Origin: Sphingosinithalassobacter sp. CS137
Lineage (GTDB): Bacteria; Pseudomonadota; Alphaproteobacteria; Sphingomonadales; Sphingomonadaceae
Assembly (NCBI RefSeq): GCF_014334115.1
Contig: NZ_CP060494.1
Coordinates: 2,944,501 to 3,008,500 of the forward strand
Length of the DNA: 64,000 nt
Reading direction: 5' to 3'
The notes beneath the pieces are model-generated. The model was not told the origin of the DNA, searched no databases, and saw only the letters and a program-made list of their open reading frames with translations. Made by a program: the position numbers and the translations under genes. Shown piece after piece: positions 27,104-34,967 of this stretch (its first letter is position 1; every line of letters begins with the position of its first letter).

Positions 27104-28342
27104 ATGCGCATCCTCCACGTTCTGGACCACGGCCTGCCGCTCCACAGCGGCTATGCGTTTCGCACGCGCGCGATCCTGAAGGCGCAGGCAGCGCGCGGGA
27201 TCGAAGTGGCGGCCGTGACCGGCCCCCGCCACGGAGCGGCCGAGGCGGAACACGAAGTCGTCGATGGCCTTCACTTTTTCCGAACGTCCGCGATTGCGCC
27301 GGCGCCGACGCCGCTTCGCGAGTGGCGCGAAGTGAGCCGCTTTGCCGGCCGGATCAAGGAGGTGGCCGAGGCGTGGCGGCCGGATGTGCTCCACGCCCAT
27401 TCGCCAGTGCTGGACGCATTGGCTGCTTTGCAGGCGCGGCGTTCGCTGAAGCTGCCGCTGCTCTACGAAATCCGTGCCTTCTGGGAAGATGCGGCGGTGG
27501 GGAACGGCACCGGCCGGGAAGGCTCGCCGCGCTATCGAGTCACGCGAGCGCTCGAGAGCTGGGCCGTGCGCCAGGCGGACGCGGTCGCCGTGATCTGCGA
27601 CGGTCTGCGCCGCGACCTGATCGCGCGCGGCATTCCGGACGAGAAGATCCTCGTGTCGCCCAACGGCGTGGACATGACTCTGTTCGGTGCCCCCGCGCCG
27701 CGGGATGCGGCACTGGCCGCGGAAATCGGGCTCGGCGAAGAGACGATCGGCTTCATCGGCAGCTTCTATGATTATGAGGGACTCGACGTGCTGATCGCGG
27801 CGATGCCCGCGCTGGTGGCGAAGCGTCCGCGCATGCAGCTGCTGCTCGTCGGCGGCGGCCCCGCCGAGGACGCGCTGCGAGCGCAGGCCGCGGCCTCGCC
27901 CGTGGCCGATCATATCCGCTTCGCCGGCCGGGTGCCGCACGATGCGGTCGAGCGCTACTACAGCCTGATCGACGTGCTGGTCTATCCGCGCAAGGCGATG
28001 CGGCTGACGGAGCTGGTCACGCCGCTCAAGCCGCTCGAGGCGATGGCGCAGGGGCGGCTGGTGGCGGCTTCCAACGTGGGCGGGCATCGTGAGTTGATCG
28101 GCGACGGAGAGACCGGAACGTTGTTCGCGCCGGACGATCCGCACGCGCTGGCCGACTCCGTGGCCGCATTGTTCAACGATCGCGCCGAGTGGGAGGCGCG
28201 CCGGGCGCGAGCGCGGGCGTTTGTCGAGGCCGAGCGCGACTGGGCGCGAAATGTCGCCCGGTATGATTCTGTTTACCAAATCATCGCACAAGGAGGAGCG
28301 AGAGCATCCACAAGGTCGCGCCCCTCCCCGGTCCAGGCATGA
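27104..28342 (+). CDS. Exosortase-associated glycosyltransferase, GT4 type (Daro_2409-like)
   Basis: A 412-residue cytoplasmic glycosyltransferase with two Rossmann-like halves. The start MRILHVLDHGLPLHSGYAFR and HAHSPVLDALAAL are typical of the exosortase A-associated family; the C-terminal half has VSPNGVDMTLF, IGFIGSFYDYEGLDVLI and KPLEAMAQGRLVAASNVGG with the EX7E-like donor-binding region. It would transfer an activated sugar in exopolysaccharide or glycoprotein synthesis. An in-frame ATG at 27083 is possible; 27104 gives the family N terminus. The stop overlaps the next gene as ATGA. Confidence 0.88.
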   Translation: MRILHVLDHGLPLHSGYAFRTRAILKAQAARGIEVAAVTGPRHGAAEAEHEVVDGLHFFRTSAIAPAPTPLREWREVSRFAGRIKEVAEAWRPDVLHAHSPVLDALAALQARRSLKLPLLYEIRAFWEDAAVGNGTGREGSPRYRVTRALESWAVRQADAVAVICDGLRRDLIARGIPDEKILVSPNGVDMTLFGAPAPRDAALAAEIGLGEETIGFIGSFYDYEGLDVLIAAMPALVAKRPRMQLLLVGGGPAEDALRAQAAASPVADHIRFAGRVPHDAVERYYSLIDVLVYPRKAMRLTELVTPLKPLEAMAQGRLVAASNVGGHRELIGDGETGTLFAPDDPHALADSVAALFNDRAEWEARRARARAFVEAERDWARNVARYDSVYQIIAQGGARASTRSRPSPVQA

Positions 28343-29259
28343 ACATCCCGATCGCCCCACTTGCAGCTGCCTTCCTCGGCCTCGCCTCGGCGGCGGGATT
28401 CGCGCTGATGCCGACTCCGGTGCTGGAGAGCACGGTGATCGACAGCGGGATCGCAGCGATCGTTGCTGCCGCCGAACCGCCGCTCGGGATGACGGCGCGC
28501 CTTCTGGTCGCTGCTGGCGCCGGGATTCTGGTGGCGCTCGTCACCTGGTTCGCGCTGTTCCTGTTGCTGGGGGGGCGGGCGATTGTCATCGGCAAGCGGG
28601 TCGAGCGCAACGACGCGGCACCCGTCGTCCGTCGCGCCGATGCGCATCCGGACGCGCCGCCGCGGCCGCCGCTGCGCGCAACCCGCGATCTCGGCCCGCC
28701 GTTTCTTGAGGTGCATGCGCGCCTGCGCCGCGGCGACGAGCCACTGACGGACGGCGAGGCGGAGGAAGTCTTCGAAACCGAGCTGGTATTGAGCGAACCG
28801 CTCCCCGACGCCGCTGTTGCCGACGATCCGGAGCAGACGCCGCCGACTCCTGCCGAGGCGGAGTTGCCGCAGGATCTGAACCAGCCGCTTTCCGCCTTCG
28901 ACCCCGGCGCCATTCGCGAATCGCCGATGCCGGCGCCCTCGTCCGTGTTGCCGTTGAAGCGCTCGGCATTGCCGCCGCGTCCGCCCGTCTTTACGCCGAG
29001 CGAGCGTTTCGAGACGTTCGAGCTCACTCCTCCCGTGCGCAACGTCGCGCCGCCGCCGCCAGCACCGGCGCCCATATCGCAGGAAGCGCCGATCACGCGC
29101 CCCGAAACCGAAGCGACGGTGCACGCCTTGCTCGATCGGCTCGAGAAGGGAGTGGTCCGCCGGGGCCTCGCCAGCGGCGTCGAGCAGCCGCAGCGCGATC
29201 CCGAGCATGGCTTGCAGGAAGCGCTCGTCACCTTGCGCAACCTCGCGCGCCGCGCGTGA
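28339..29259 (+). CDS. Two-TM protein with long disordered Pro-rich cytoplasmic region
   Basis: A 306-residue protein coupled by ATGA overlap to the glycosyltransferase. Residues about 4-26 and 52-78 are hydrophobic membrane segments; from about residue 85 onward the chain is rich in Pro, Glu, Asp and Ala with little predicted order (for example PPPPAPAPISQEAP), ending in a predicted helical patch (HALLDRLEKGVVRRG and LQEALVTLRNLARRA). I recognise no family. Its coupling to the glycosyltransferase suggests it scaffolds or regulates the glycan assembly machinery at the membrane; that is inference only. Confidence 0.75.
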   Translation: MNIPIAPLAAAFLGLASAAGFALMPTPVLESTVIDSGIAAIVAAAEPPLGMTARLLVAAGAGILVALVTWFALFLLLGGRAIVIGKRVERNDAAPVVRRADAHPDAPPRPPLRATRDLGPPFLEVHARLRRGDEPLTDGEAEEVFETELVLSEPLPDAAVADDPEQTPPTPAEAELPQDLNQPLSAFDPGAIRESPMPAPSSVLPLKRSALPPRPPVFTPSERFETFELTPPVRNVAPPPPAPAPISQEAPITRPETEATVHALLDRLEKGVVRRGLASGVEQPQRDPEHGLQEALVTLRNLARRA

Positions 29260-29263
29260 GGCG

Positions 29264-29578
29264 CTAACGCTCCTCCACCGTCAGCACTTCGAGAAACACG
29301 AACGCTTCCTCATCGTTTCGCACCAACCGGTCGATCGTGAGGTCGGCGAGGAGGTGGCCGCGCAAGGCGAACTCCGCCTCCGGAAGAGCGGCAAGCCATC
29401 GAGAGAGCGCATCCCCGGGCGTCGCCGCCAGTTTGAGCATGTGACGCGCGCCCGTGAACGTCGCGCTCGCCCAGCGGGTCCAGTCGGATTCGCACACCCG
29501 CACGGGGCAGTTCGCCGTCACCGCGCTGGCCAGCAGCGCCCGCTCGAGCAGTGTTGCTGCGTCCGGACCGCGGCTCAT
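29264..29578 (-). CDS. Uncharacterised 104-residue protein of the repressor switch
   Basis: A small, probably cytoplasmic alpha/beta protein without signal peptide or membrane segments. It contains CPVRVCESDWTRWASATFTG and HMLKLAATPGDALSRW, and ends FVFLEVLTVEER. Its ATG overlaps the stop of the upstream 60-residue regulator (ATGA), so the two are translated together from the promoter facing the S24 repressor. I do not recognise a family. By position it is the effector or second component of the switch. Confidence 0.7.
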   Translation of the reverse strand: MSRGPDAATLLERALLASAVTANCPVRVCESDWTRWASATFTGARHMLKLAATPGDALSRWLAALPEAEFALRGHLLADLTIDRLVRNDEEAFVFLEVLTVEER

Positions 29579-29757
29579 CGCGCATCTCCATGGAGCGCGA
29601 TAAACGCTTCGATCCGCGCCACCATCGCGGCTCGCGGTTCGCGTCCGTTTCGCAGGTCACGCACCAGCCGTGGGTCGCGGACCGCGAGCCTTCCGAACTT
29701 CGTCGCAGACATCTCCCTGGTCCGCAGGAAACGCTCAACCTTGGGCAGCACAGACAT
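29575..29757 (-). CDS. 60-residue Cro-like/HTH mini-regulator divergent from the S24 repressor
   Basis: A basic 60-residue protein starting MSVLPKVERFLRTREMSATK. The pattern SATKFGRLAVRDPRLVRDLR is helix-turn-helix-like, and NGREPRAAMVARIEAFIA forms a closing helix. No membrane segment is present. It faces the LexA/cI-like S24 protein across a 92-bp region with nested palindromes, like cro opposite cI in temperate phages. It is translationally coupled to the 104-residue gene downstream. The DNA-binding assignment is inference from pattern and position. Confidence 0.7.
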   Translation of the reverse strand: MSVLPKVERFLRTREMSATKFGRLAVRDPRLVRDLRNGREPRAAMVARIEAFIALHGDAR

Positions 29758-29808
29758 CTGCCGATTCCTCCCGAGTCGCTGTGAATGTTCATTGTCTGTT
29801 CCGTGAAA

Positions 29809-29833
29809 TCCTACTTGTCTAGGAAATTTCCTA
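29809..29833. promoter_or_regulatory. Nested palindromic operator between S24 repressor and mini-regulator
   Basis: TAGGAAATTTCCTA (29820-29833) is a perfect 14-bp palindrome, and its left half also pairs with TCCTA at 29809-29813 across six bases, giving alternating TCCTA/TAGGA/TCCTA half-sites. Flanking direct repeats TGAAATC occur at 29804-29810 and 29840-29846. It lies 17 bases upstream of the S24 start and about 63 bases from the divergent start, a typical autoregulatory position. Confidence 0.7.
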
Positions 29834-29849
29834 CGACTATGAAATCGTG

Positions 29850-30473
29850 ATGGATGAAACAGCTGCGCGGGCCGCCCTGGAGGCGCTGATCGCCGAGCGT
29901 GGCGAGAGCTATGCGGCATTGTCGCGCATGCTCGGCCGCAACGCGGCCTATTTACAGCAATTCGTGAAGCGCGGATCGCCACGGCGGCTCGACGAGCGCG
30001 ATCGCACTCTGCTGGCGCGCTATTTCGGCGTCGCCGGCGCCGTGCTCGGCGGGCCGGATGCAGCCGAGCTGGTGCCCGTGCCGCGGCTCGACATCGGCGC
30101 CTCGGCCGGACCGGGGCGCATCGCCGAAGATGGCGCCGTGCGGCAAATGGCACTCGATCCTGCACTGCTGCGCCGCTTGGGCGTGCGCTCTGCGGCAGCC
30201 TCGATGATTCGAGTGGAAGGAAGCTCGATGGAACCGACGCTAGCGGATGGCGATGCGATCCTGATCGACGGCGATCGGCGGTGGCCTGGATCGCGCGCTG
30301 CGCTGTTCGTGCTCCGCGGCCCGGCTGGCGTTCAGGTGAAGCGGCTGCGGTTGCTGGGAGATACGATCGAGATTGCCAGCGACAATCCGGAAGCGCCGCC
30401 GCCGCGCCTCCACCCGGCTGCCGAAGTGGACGTCGTCGGCCGGGTGGTGTGGCTCAGCCGGGCGCTGGTCTAA
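29850..30473 (+). CDS. LexA/cI-like S24-peptidase transcriptional repressor
   Basis: A 207-residue repressor. Residues about 1-62 form a short helix-turn-helix region (YAALSRMLGRNAAYLQQFVK). Then comes a linker with the SAGPG sequence that in this family holds the self-cleavage site (around residues 85-89), and the S24 serine-lysine peptidase domain with Ser126 in EGSSMEPTLADGD and Lys164 in VQVKRL. DNA damage-triggered autocleavage is expected by family knowledge. ATG at 29850 is preferred; a GTG one codon earlier is possible. It probably represses itself and the divergent pair. Confidence 0.88.
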   Translation: MDETAARAALEALIAERGESYAALSRMLGRNAAYLQQFVKRGSPRRLDERDRTLLARYFGVAGAVLGGPDAAELVPVPRLDIGASAGPGRIAEDGAVRQMALDPALLRRLGVRSAAASMIRVEGSSMEPTLADGDAILIDGDRRWPGSRAALFVLRGPAGVQVKRLRLLGDTIEIASDNPEAPPPRLHPAAEVDVVGRVVWLSRALV

Positions 30474-30480
30474 GCGGCCA

Positions 30481-30663
30481 TCAGCCGGCCCGGCGCTTGT
30501 CCACCAGCCACACGATTGCCGCCAAGGCGACACCAAAGATCGCGCCCAGCACTACGCCGAGCGAGGGCTCGCCTTGCCAGAATCCGATCGCGGCGCCAGC
30601 AAGGGTGGAGAGCGCAATCAGCGATCCGCCGGCCTTGGGATTGCGCTTGGGTTCGACTGTCAT
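30481..30663 (-). CDS. Small two-TM protein
   Basis: A 60-residue protein: a basic N terminus (MTVEPKRNPKAG), two hydrophobic segments separated by WQGEPSLG, and a short KRRAG tail. The start at 30663 is the only ATG that fits this plan; the longer frame to 30798 adds a non-hydrophobic, poorly composed stretch. No family is recognised. It converges with the S24 gene, leaving seven bases between stops. Confidence 0.65.
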   Translation of the reverse strand: MTVEPKRNPKAGGSLIALSTLAGAAIGFWQGEPSLGVVLGAIFGVALAAIVWLVDKRRAG

Positions 30664-30847
30664 GGGGCGCCTTTGCCATGTCCTGCGCTGGGACGCCACT
30701 GTCCCGCTTCGGGATAGGTGGCACGGGCGGGCTCCCGGGTAGCCGACGGCATTAACCTTCGGATGCGGCGTGTCCTGCCGATCCAATTCGATTGGCACGG
30801 AGCTTGAGTAGAAGGCGGCGCCGTTGCGGCCAGTATGTGGAGTACAG

Positions 30848-31060
30848 ATGGAGCAGTTGCCTTATCTCGCCGACCGCGCCGAGGTTTCGGACGCTGCCGA
30901 ACTCATCCGCCTGTATGGCGACGATGCGGGTTTCCAGGCAGCGGCGCGGGCCGACCGCAGCCGCGATCTCGGCAACCACATTCACTTCTGCCGCTGGCGC
31001 CAGATCGAGCGGCTGATCGTGCTGCTGGCGAGCGAGCGGCCGGTGGGCGCGATTCACTGA
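30848..31060 (+). CDS. Small DUF6961-like protein
   Basis: A 70-residue acidic-to-neutral helical protein. The pattern AAELIRLYGDDAGFQAAARA followed by CRWRQIERLIVLLAS resembles small sphingomonad proteins of the DUF6961 type, in which a Tyr/His-Gly-Asp-Ala motif precedes a Trp-x-x-Ile helix. The function is unknown. Start at 30848 follows a GTGGAG-like RBS. It is monocistronic, facing the same way as the SLC13 gene but 160 bases away. Confidence 0.6.
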   Translation: MEQLPYLADRAEVSDAAELIRLYGDDAGFQAAARADRSRDLGNHIHFCRWRQIERLIVLLASERPVGAIH

Positions 31061-31149
31061 CGGCGCACCCGCGGCGTAGCGCTTGATCGCGCCGCCGCTT
31101 TCCCGCTAGCTGGTCTCCCGCGCCCGGCGGACGTGACGGCGACGCACTG

Positions 31150-31192
31150 CGCGAAGCGGTTGCGGACCTTGAAGCCGCTTCGCGAGTTCAAG
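31150..31192 (+). promoter_or_regulatory. Mutually exclusive hairpins in the SLC13 permease leader
   Basis: Hairpin A: CGCGAAGCGG (31150-31159) pairs perfectly with CCGCTTCGCG (31175-31184), loop 15. Hairpin B: CTTGAA (31168-31173) pairs with TTCAAG (31187-31192). B encloses the 3' arm of A and uses A's loop, so the two cannot easily form together. They lie 29 bases upstream of the ATG. Confidence 0.45.
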
Positions 31193-31220
31193 AGCCTTCC
31201 TCCATGCACACCGAGGCCGA

Positions 31221-32993
31221 ATGACGCTTCCCCAGATGCTCTCGGTCGCGGTGCTGACGGCCATGATGGGTTTGTTCGTCTGGGGGCGGTTTCGCTACGA
31301 TCTGGTTGCGGTGATGGCGCTGTTGGCGGCGCTTGCCGTGGGAGTCGTCTCGCCGGAGGAGGCGTTTCGCGGCTTTTCGGACGACATCGTGATCATCGTC
31401 GGATCGGCGCTGGTGCTTTCGGGCGCGGTCCAGCGATCGGGCGCGATCGAGCGGCTGATGCTGTTGATCCAGCGGCGCACCACCAAGGTGAGCACCCAGC
31501 TGATGGTGCTGACCGGCAGTGTGGGCTTCGCCTCGGCGCTGGTAAAGAACATCGGCGCGGTCGCGATGCTGATCCCGGTCGCGTTCCAGATGGCGAAGAA
31601 ATCGAACACCTCGCCATCGGTGTTCCTGATGCCGATGTCGTTCGCATCGCTGCTGGGCGGGCTGATGACGCTGATCGGCACTTCGCCCAACATCATCGTT
31701 TCCAGCGTTCGCGAGGAAATGACGGGCGAGCCGTTCGGGATGTTCGACTATCTGCCGGTCGGGCTGGGACTTACCATCATGGGGCTCGTGTTCCTGCGGT
31801 TCGGCTATCGCCTGCTGCCGGGCGACCGGCGTGCGGCGCCGACGCTGGGCGAGGCGCTCGATATCCAGGATTATGTTACCGAGGCGCGGATCGGCCCCAA
31901 GTCGCCGGCGATCGACGAGACGGTTGCCGAGTTCATCGAGCGCCACGATCACGAGATCACCATCACCAACCTGATCCGCGGCGGGGTGCGCAGCGCGCCG
32001 TTCCCCGACACCGTCCTCCACCGCGAAGACATCCTGATCCTCGGCGGATCGCCGGACAGCCTGGAACGGGTGATCGCAGGCGACCGGCTCGAGCTCGAGG
32101 GTCGCGAGACTCTGGCGGGCGGCGACACCGCCGACATCGGCGTGATCGAGGCAGTGATCGGCACCGACAGCCCGCTGGTCGATCGCACCGCCAGCCGCAT
32201 GCAATTGCGCGACGTGTTCGGCGTGAACCTGATCGCGGTCTCGCGGCAGGGCGAGCGGCTGGTGCGCCGGCTGGGCAACATCCAGCTCTCGGCCGGCGAC
32301 GTGATCGTGCTGCAGGGGCCGCTCGAACTGCTGCCCGAGCGGCTGCGCGACCTGGGCTGCCTGCCGCTGGCGGAGCGCGCGCTTCGGCTGGGGACCAGCG
32401 CCCGCCGCGGCCTGCTGCCGATCGTCATCCTGGCGGCGGCGATGGCGGCGACGGCGGCCGGGCTGGTGCCGGTGGCGGTCGCCTTCTTCGCTGCGGCGGG
32501 GCTCGTCGTCATCACCGGCGCCCTGCCGGTCCGCGAGGCCTACAGCCACATCGAATGGCCGATCCTGATCATGCTCGGCGCGCTGATCCCGGTATCCGAT
32601 TCGCTGCGGACCACCGGCGCCACCGTGCTGATCGGCGACCAGCTTTCGGCGCTGGCGTCGGTGCTGCCGCCCTGGGGCGCGGTGATGCTGATCATGGGGG
32701 CGGCGATGGCAGTGACGCCGTTCCTCAACAATGCCGCCACCGTGCTGGTGATGGCGCCGATCGCCGCCACTTTCGCGAGCGGGCTGGGCTACCGCCCCGA
32801 GCCGTTCCTGATGGCGACCGCGGTGGGCGCCGGATGCGACTTCCTCACTCCGATCGGCCACCAGTGCAACACGCTGGTGATGGGGCCGGGAGGCTATCGC
32901 TTCAGCGACTATGCCCGGTTGGGCGCTCCGCTTTCGGTGCTGGTGCTTCTCGCCGGAACGCCGCTGATCCTGTGGTTCTGGCCCGCGCTGTGA
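31221..32993 (+). CDS. SLC13-family permease with TrkA-C domains
   Basis: A 590-residue inner-membrane transporter. An N-terminal transmembrane half (to about residue 190) contains FASALVKNIGAVAMLIPVAF and the SLC13-type LIGTSPNIIVS motif. Then two TrkA-C regulatory domains occupy about residues 210-380 (HDHEITITNLIRGG, ILGGSPDSLERV, FGVNLIAVSRQGERLV, VIVLQGPLELL). A second transmembrane half has NNAATVLVMAPIAATFA and GCDFLTPIGHQCNTLVMGPG. The family carries sulfate, dicarboxylates or other anions; the specific substrate is unknown. The leader has competing hairpins. Confidence 0.9.
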   Translation: MTLPQMLSVAVLTAMMGLFVWGRFRYDLVAVMALLAALAVGVVSPEEAFRGFSDDIVIIVGSALVLSGAVQRSGAIERLMLLIQRRTTKVSTQLMVLTGSVGFASALVKNIGAVAMLIPVAFQMAKKSNTSPSVFLMPMSFASLLGGLMTLIGTSPNIIVSSVREEMTGEPFGMFDYLPVGLGLTIMGLVFLRFGYRLLPGDRRAAPTLGEALDIQDYVTEARIGPKSPAIDETVAEFIERHDHEITITNLIRGGVRSAPFPDTVLHREDILILGGSPDSLERVIAGDRLELEGRETLAGGDTADIGVIEAVIGTDSPLVDRTASRMQLRDVFGVNLIAVSRQGERLVRRLGNIQLSAGDVIVLQGPLELLPERLRDLGCLPLAERALRLGTSARRGLLPIVILAAAMAATAAGLVPVAVAFFAAAGLVVITGALPVREAYSHIEWPILIMLGALIPVSDSLRTTGATVLIGDQLSALASVLPPWGAVMLIMGAAMAVTPFLNNAATVLVMAPIAATFASGLGYRPEPFLMATAVGAGCDFLTPIGHQCNTLVMGPGGYRFSDYARLGAPLSVLVLLAGTPLILWFWPAL

Positions 32994-33048
32994 TTGCGGG
33001 GCCGCGGTCGCGTGCCTAGCTACCACTCGAAAAGCACAGGAGAGACGA

Positions 33049-33384
33049 ATGCGAAGCCCCGAAGCCGTTGCGGCCATGCCATGCCCCGTCTGCAAGACCG
33101 GGCTGGCGATGAGCGAACGCCAAGGCATCGAGATCGACTATTGCCCGACGTGCCGCGGCGTCTGGCTCGATCGCGGCGAGCTCGACAAGATCATCGAGCG
33201 CAGTGCCGCGGAGATGGCGCCCCAGCAGATGCCGCAGCCGCCGCGCCCGTCCGAGCCACCGCGTTCGCCCGCCTCGGCAAACCCGTGGGGCGGCGGCGAC
33301 TATCGCCACGAGAGCAGCCGGGGCCACGACCCGCGCTATTACAAGAAGCGCAAGCGCTCGTTCCTCGACGATCTGTTCGACTGA
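33049..33384 (+). CDS. TFIIB-type zinc ribbon protein
   Basis: A 111-residue protein with a Cys4 zinc ribbon at residues about 12-40: CPVCKTG and YCPTCRGVWLDRGELDKI, the exact pattern of the zf-TFIIB family. The rest is a low-complexity Pro-rich linker and a basic C-terminal patch (YYKKRKRSFLDDLFD). The function of these small proteins is unknown. The RBS is AGGAGAG. A strong hairpin follows the gene. Confidence 0.88.
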   Translation: MRSPEAVAAMPCPVCKTGLAMSERQGIEIDYCPTCRGVWLDRGELDKIIERSAAEMAPQQMPQPPRPSEPPRSPASANPWGGGDYRHESSRGHDPRYYKKRKRSFLDDLFD

Positions 33385-33397
33385 GCCCGAGGGGAGG

Positions 33398-33419
33398 GGG
33401 CGCGGCCGGAGCCGCGCCC
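33398..33419. terminator. Hairpin between convergent zinc-ribbon and aldehyde dehydrogenase genes
   Basis: GGGCGCGGC / GCCGCGCCC, a perfect 9-bp stem with a 4-base loop (CGGA). It sits between the two convergent stops and would work in both directions; no U-tract is present, so termination efficiency is uncertain. Confidence 0.55.
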
Positions 33420-33426
33420 ACCGTGC

Positions 33427-34857
33427 TCAGGCTTCGGCGTAGGCGTTGAGCACCGACTTCACTTCCATGAACTCGGCAAGGCCGAACTTGCCGTGCTCGC
33501 GGCCGTTGCCCGATTGCTTGTATCCGCCGAAGGGCAGGTTCGGATCGGGCTGGCCACCGTTCACATAGACCATGCCGGCGCGCAGCTTGGGAGCGACTCG
33601 CTTCGTCGCTTCGGCCGGGCCGTGGACGACCGCCGAGAGGCCATAGTCGGTATCATTGGCGATCCGCACGCCTTCGGCCTCGTCCTTGTAGGGGATGATC
33701 GTCACGACCGGACCGAAGATCTCCTCGCGCGCGATCGTCATGTCGTTGGTGACGTGGCTGAACAGCGTCGGGCTGACATAATAGCCGCTTTCTACGCCCG
33801 CCGGTCGGCCGGGGCCGCCGACTTCGAGCTTGGCGCCTTCCTCCATGCCCTTCTTGATGAGGTCCTGGACCTTGTCGAATTGCGCCCGGTTCACCAGCGG
33901 CCCGATGTGGCGACCTTCCTCCATCGGATCGCCGACTTGCGTGCCCTTCATGATCGCAGTGGCGATCGCGACTGCCTCGTCCTGCCGATCGGCGGGCACG
34001 AGCAGGCGAGTGGGGGCGATGCAGCTCTGGCCCGAGTTCACCAGCACGCTCATCAGCGTTCCCTTGACGGCCTTTTCCATGTCGGCGCCTTCGAGCACCA
34101 GCGAGGGCGACTTGCCGCCAAGCTCCTGATGCACGCGCTTCACCGTGTCGGCGGCGTTCTTGGCCACCATGATGCCGGCGCGAGTCGAACCGGTGAAACT
34201 CACCATGTCGACGTCCCTGTGCTTCGACAGCGCAGTGCCGACGCCGGGGCCGTCGCCCTGGACGAGATTGAACACGCCCTTGGGAACGCCTGCCGCATCG
34301 AACACCTCGGCGAGAATCGCGGCGCAGCTCGGCGCTTCCTCCGAGGGCTTGAGCACCATGGTGCAGCCCGCCGCGAGCGCGGGCGCGACCTTCGAGATGA
34401 TCTGGTTGAGCGGCCAGTTCCACGGCGTGATCAGCGCGACGACGCCGATCGGTTCGTGGACCACGGCGGAATTGCCGATCCGCTCCTCGAATTCGAATTC
34501 CTTGAGCGCCTTGATCGCGGCGTTCCAATGGCCGATCCGCGCATCGACCTGTGCCATCTTGGCCATCGAGATCGGACAGCCCATCTCGAGCGCGATCGCC
34601 TGGGCGAGATCGTCCGAGCGCTTCTGATATTCGGTGATGATCCGCTCGATCAGCGCGACGCGCTCGTCGACCGAAGTCTGCGAAAAAGTCTCGAACGCCG
34701 CCTTCGCCGCCGCGACCGCCTTGTCGACATCGGCGTTGCTGCCGAGCGTGATCTCGGTGACCGCTTCCTCGGTCGCGGGGTTGATCACTTCGTGACGGAT
34801 GCCGCCGTCGCTCTCCACCCAGGCGCCGTCGATATAGTGCTTCAGATAGCTGCGCAT
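33427..34857 (-). CDS. NAD(P)-dependent aldehyde dehydrogenase
   Basis: A 476-residue member of the aldehyde dehydrogenase superfamily, oxidising an aldehyde to the acid. The general-base glutamate lies in HQELGGKSPSLV and the catalytic cysteine in NSGQSCIAPTRLLV; VSFTGSTRAG is the cofactor motif. Length is normal. The substrate cannot be read. It is divergent from the quinone oxidoreductase with 110 bp between starts; no operon partners. Confidence 0.94.
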   Translation of the reverse strand: MRSYLKHYIDGAWVESDGGIRHEVINPATEEAVTEITLGSNADVDKAVAAAKAAFETFSQTSVDERVALIERIITEYQKRSDDLAQAIALEMGCPISMAKMAQVDARIGHWNAAIKALKEFEFEERIGNSAVVHEPIGVVALITPWNWPLNQIISKVAPALAAGCTMVLKPSEEAPSCAAILAEVFDAAGVPKGVFNLVQGDGPGVGTALSKHRDVDMVSFTGSTRAGIMVAKNAADTVKRVHQELGGKSPSLVLEGADMEKAVKGTLMSVLVNSGQSCIAPTRLLVPADRQDEAVAIATAIMKGTQVGDPMEEGRHIGPLVNRAQFDKVQDLIKKGMEEGAKLEVGGPGRPAGVESGYYVSPTLFSHVTNDMTIAREEIFGPVVTIIPYKDEAEGVRIANDTDYGLSAVVHGPAEATKRVAPKLRAGMVYVNGGQPDPNLPFGGYKQSGNGREHGKFGLAEFMEVKSVLNAYAEA

Positions 34858-34967
34858 GCCTCGCCCTCTGCTCTTTCGTATTTCGAGTATGGGCTAGATG
34901 GCGGGCGCGCACGCCGCTTGCAACCACCGATCGCAGCGCCACATCGGCGCGAGGAAGGAGACCGGCG

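Noticed and set aside
30793..30807. Sigma-54-like TGGCACG-N4-TTGA before the 70-residue protein
   Set aside because: The spacing is right but the -12 GC is GA; one isolated near-match to an unknown gene is not enough.
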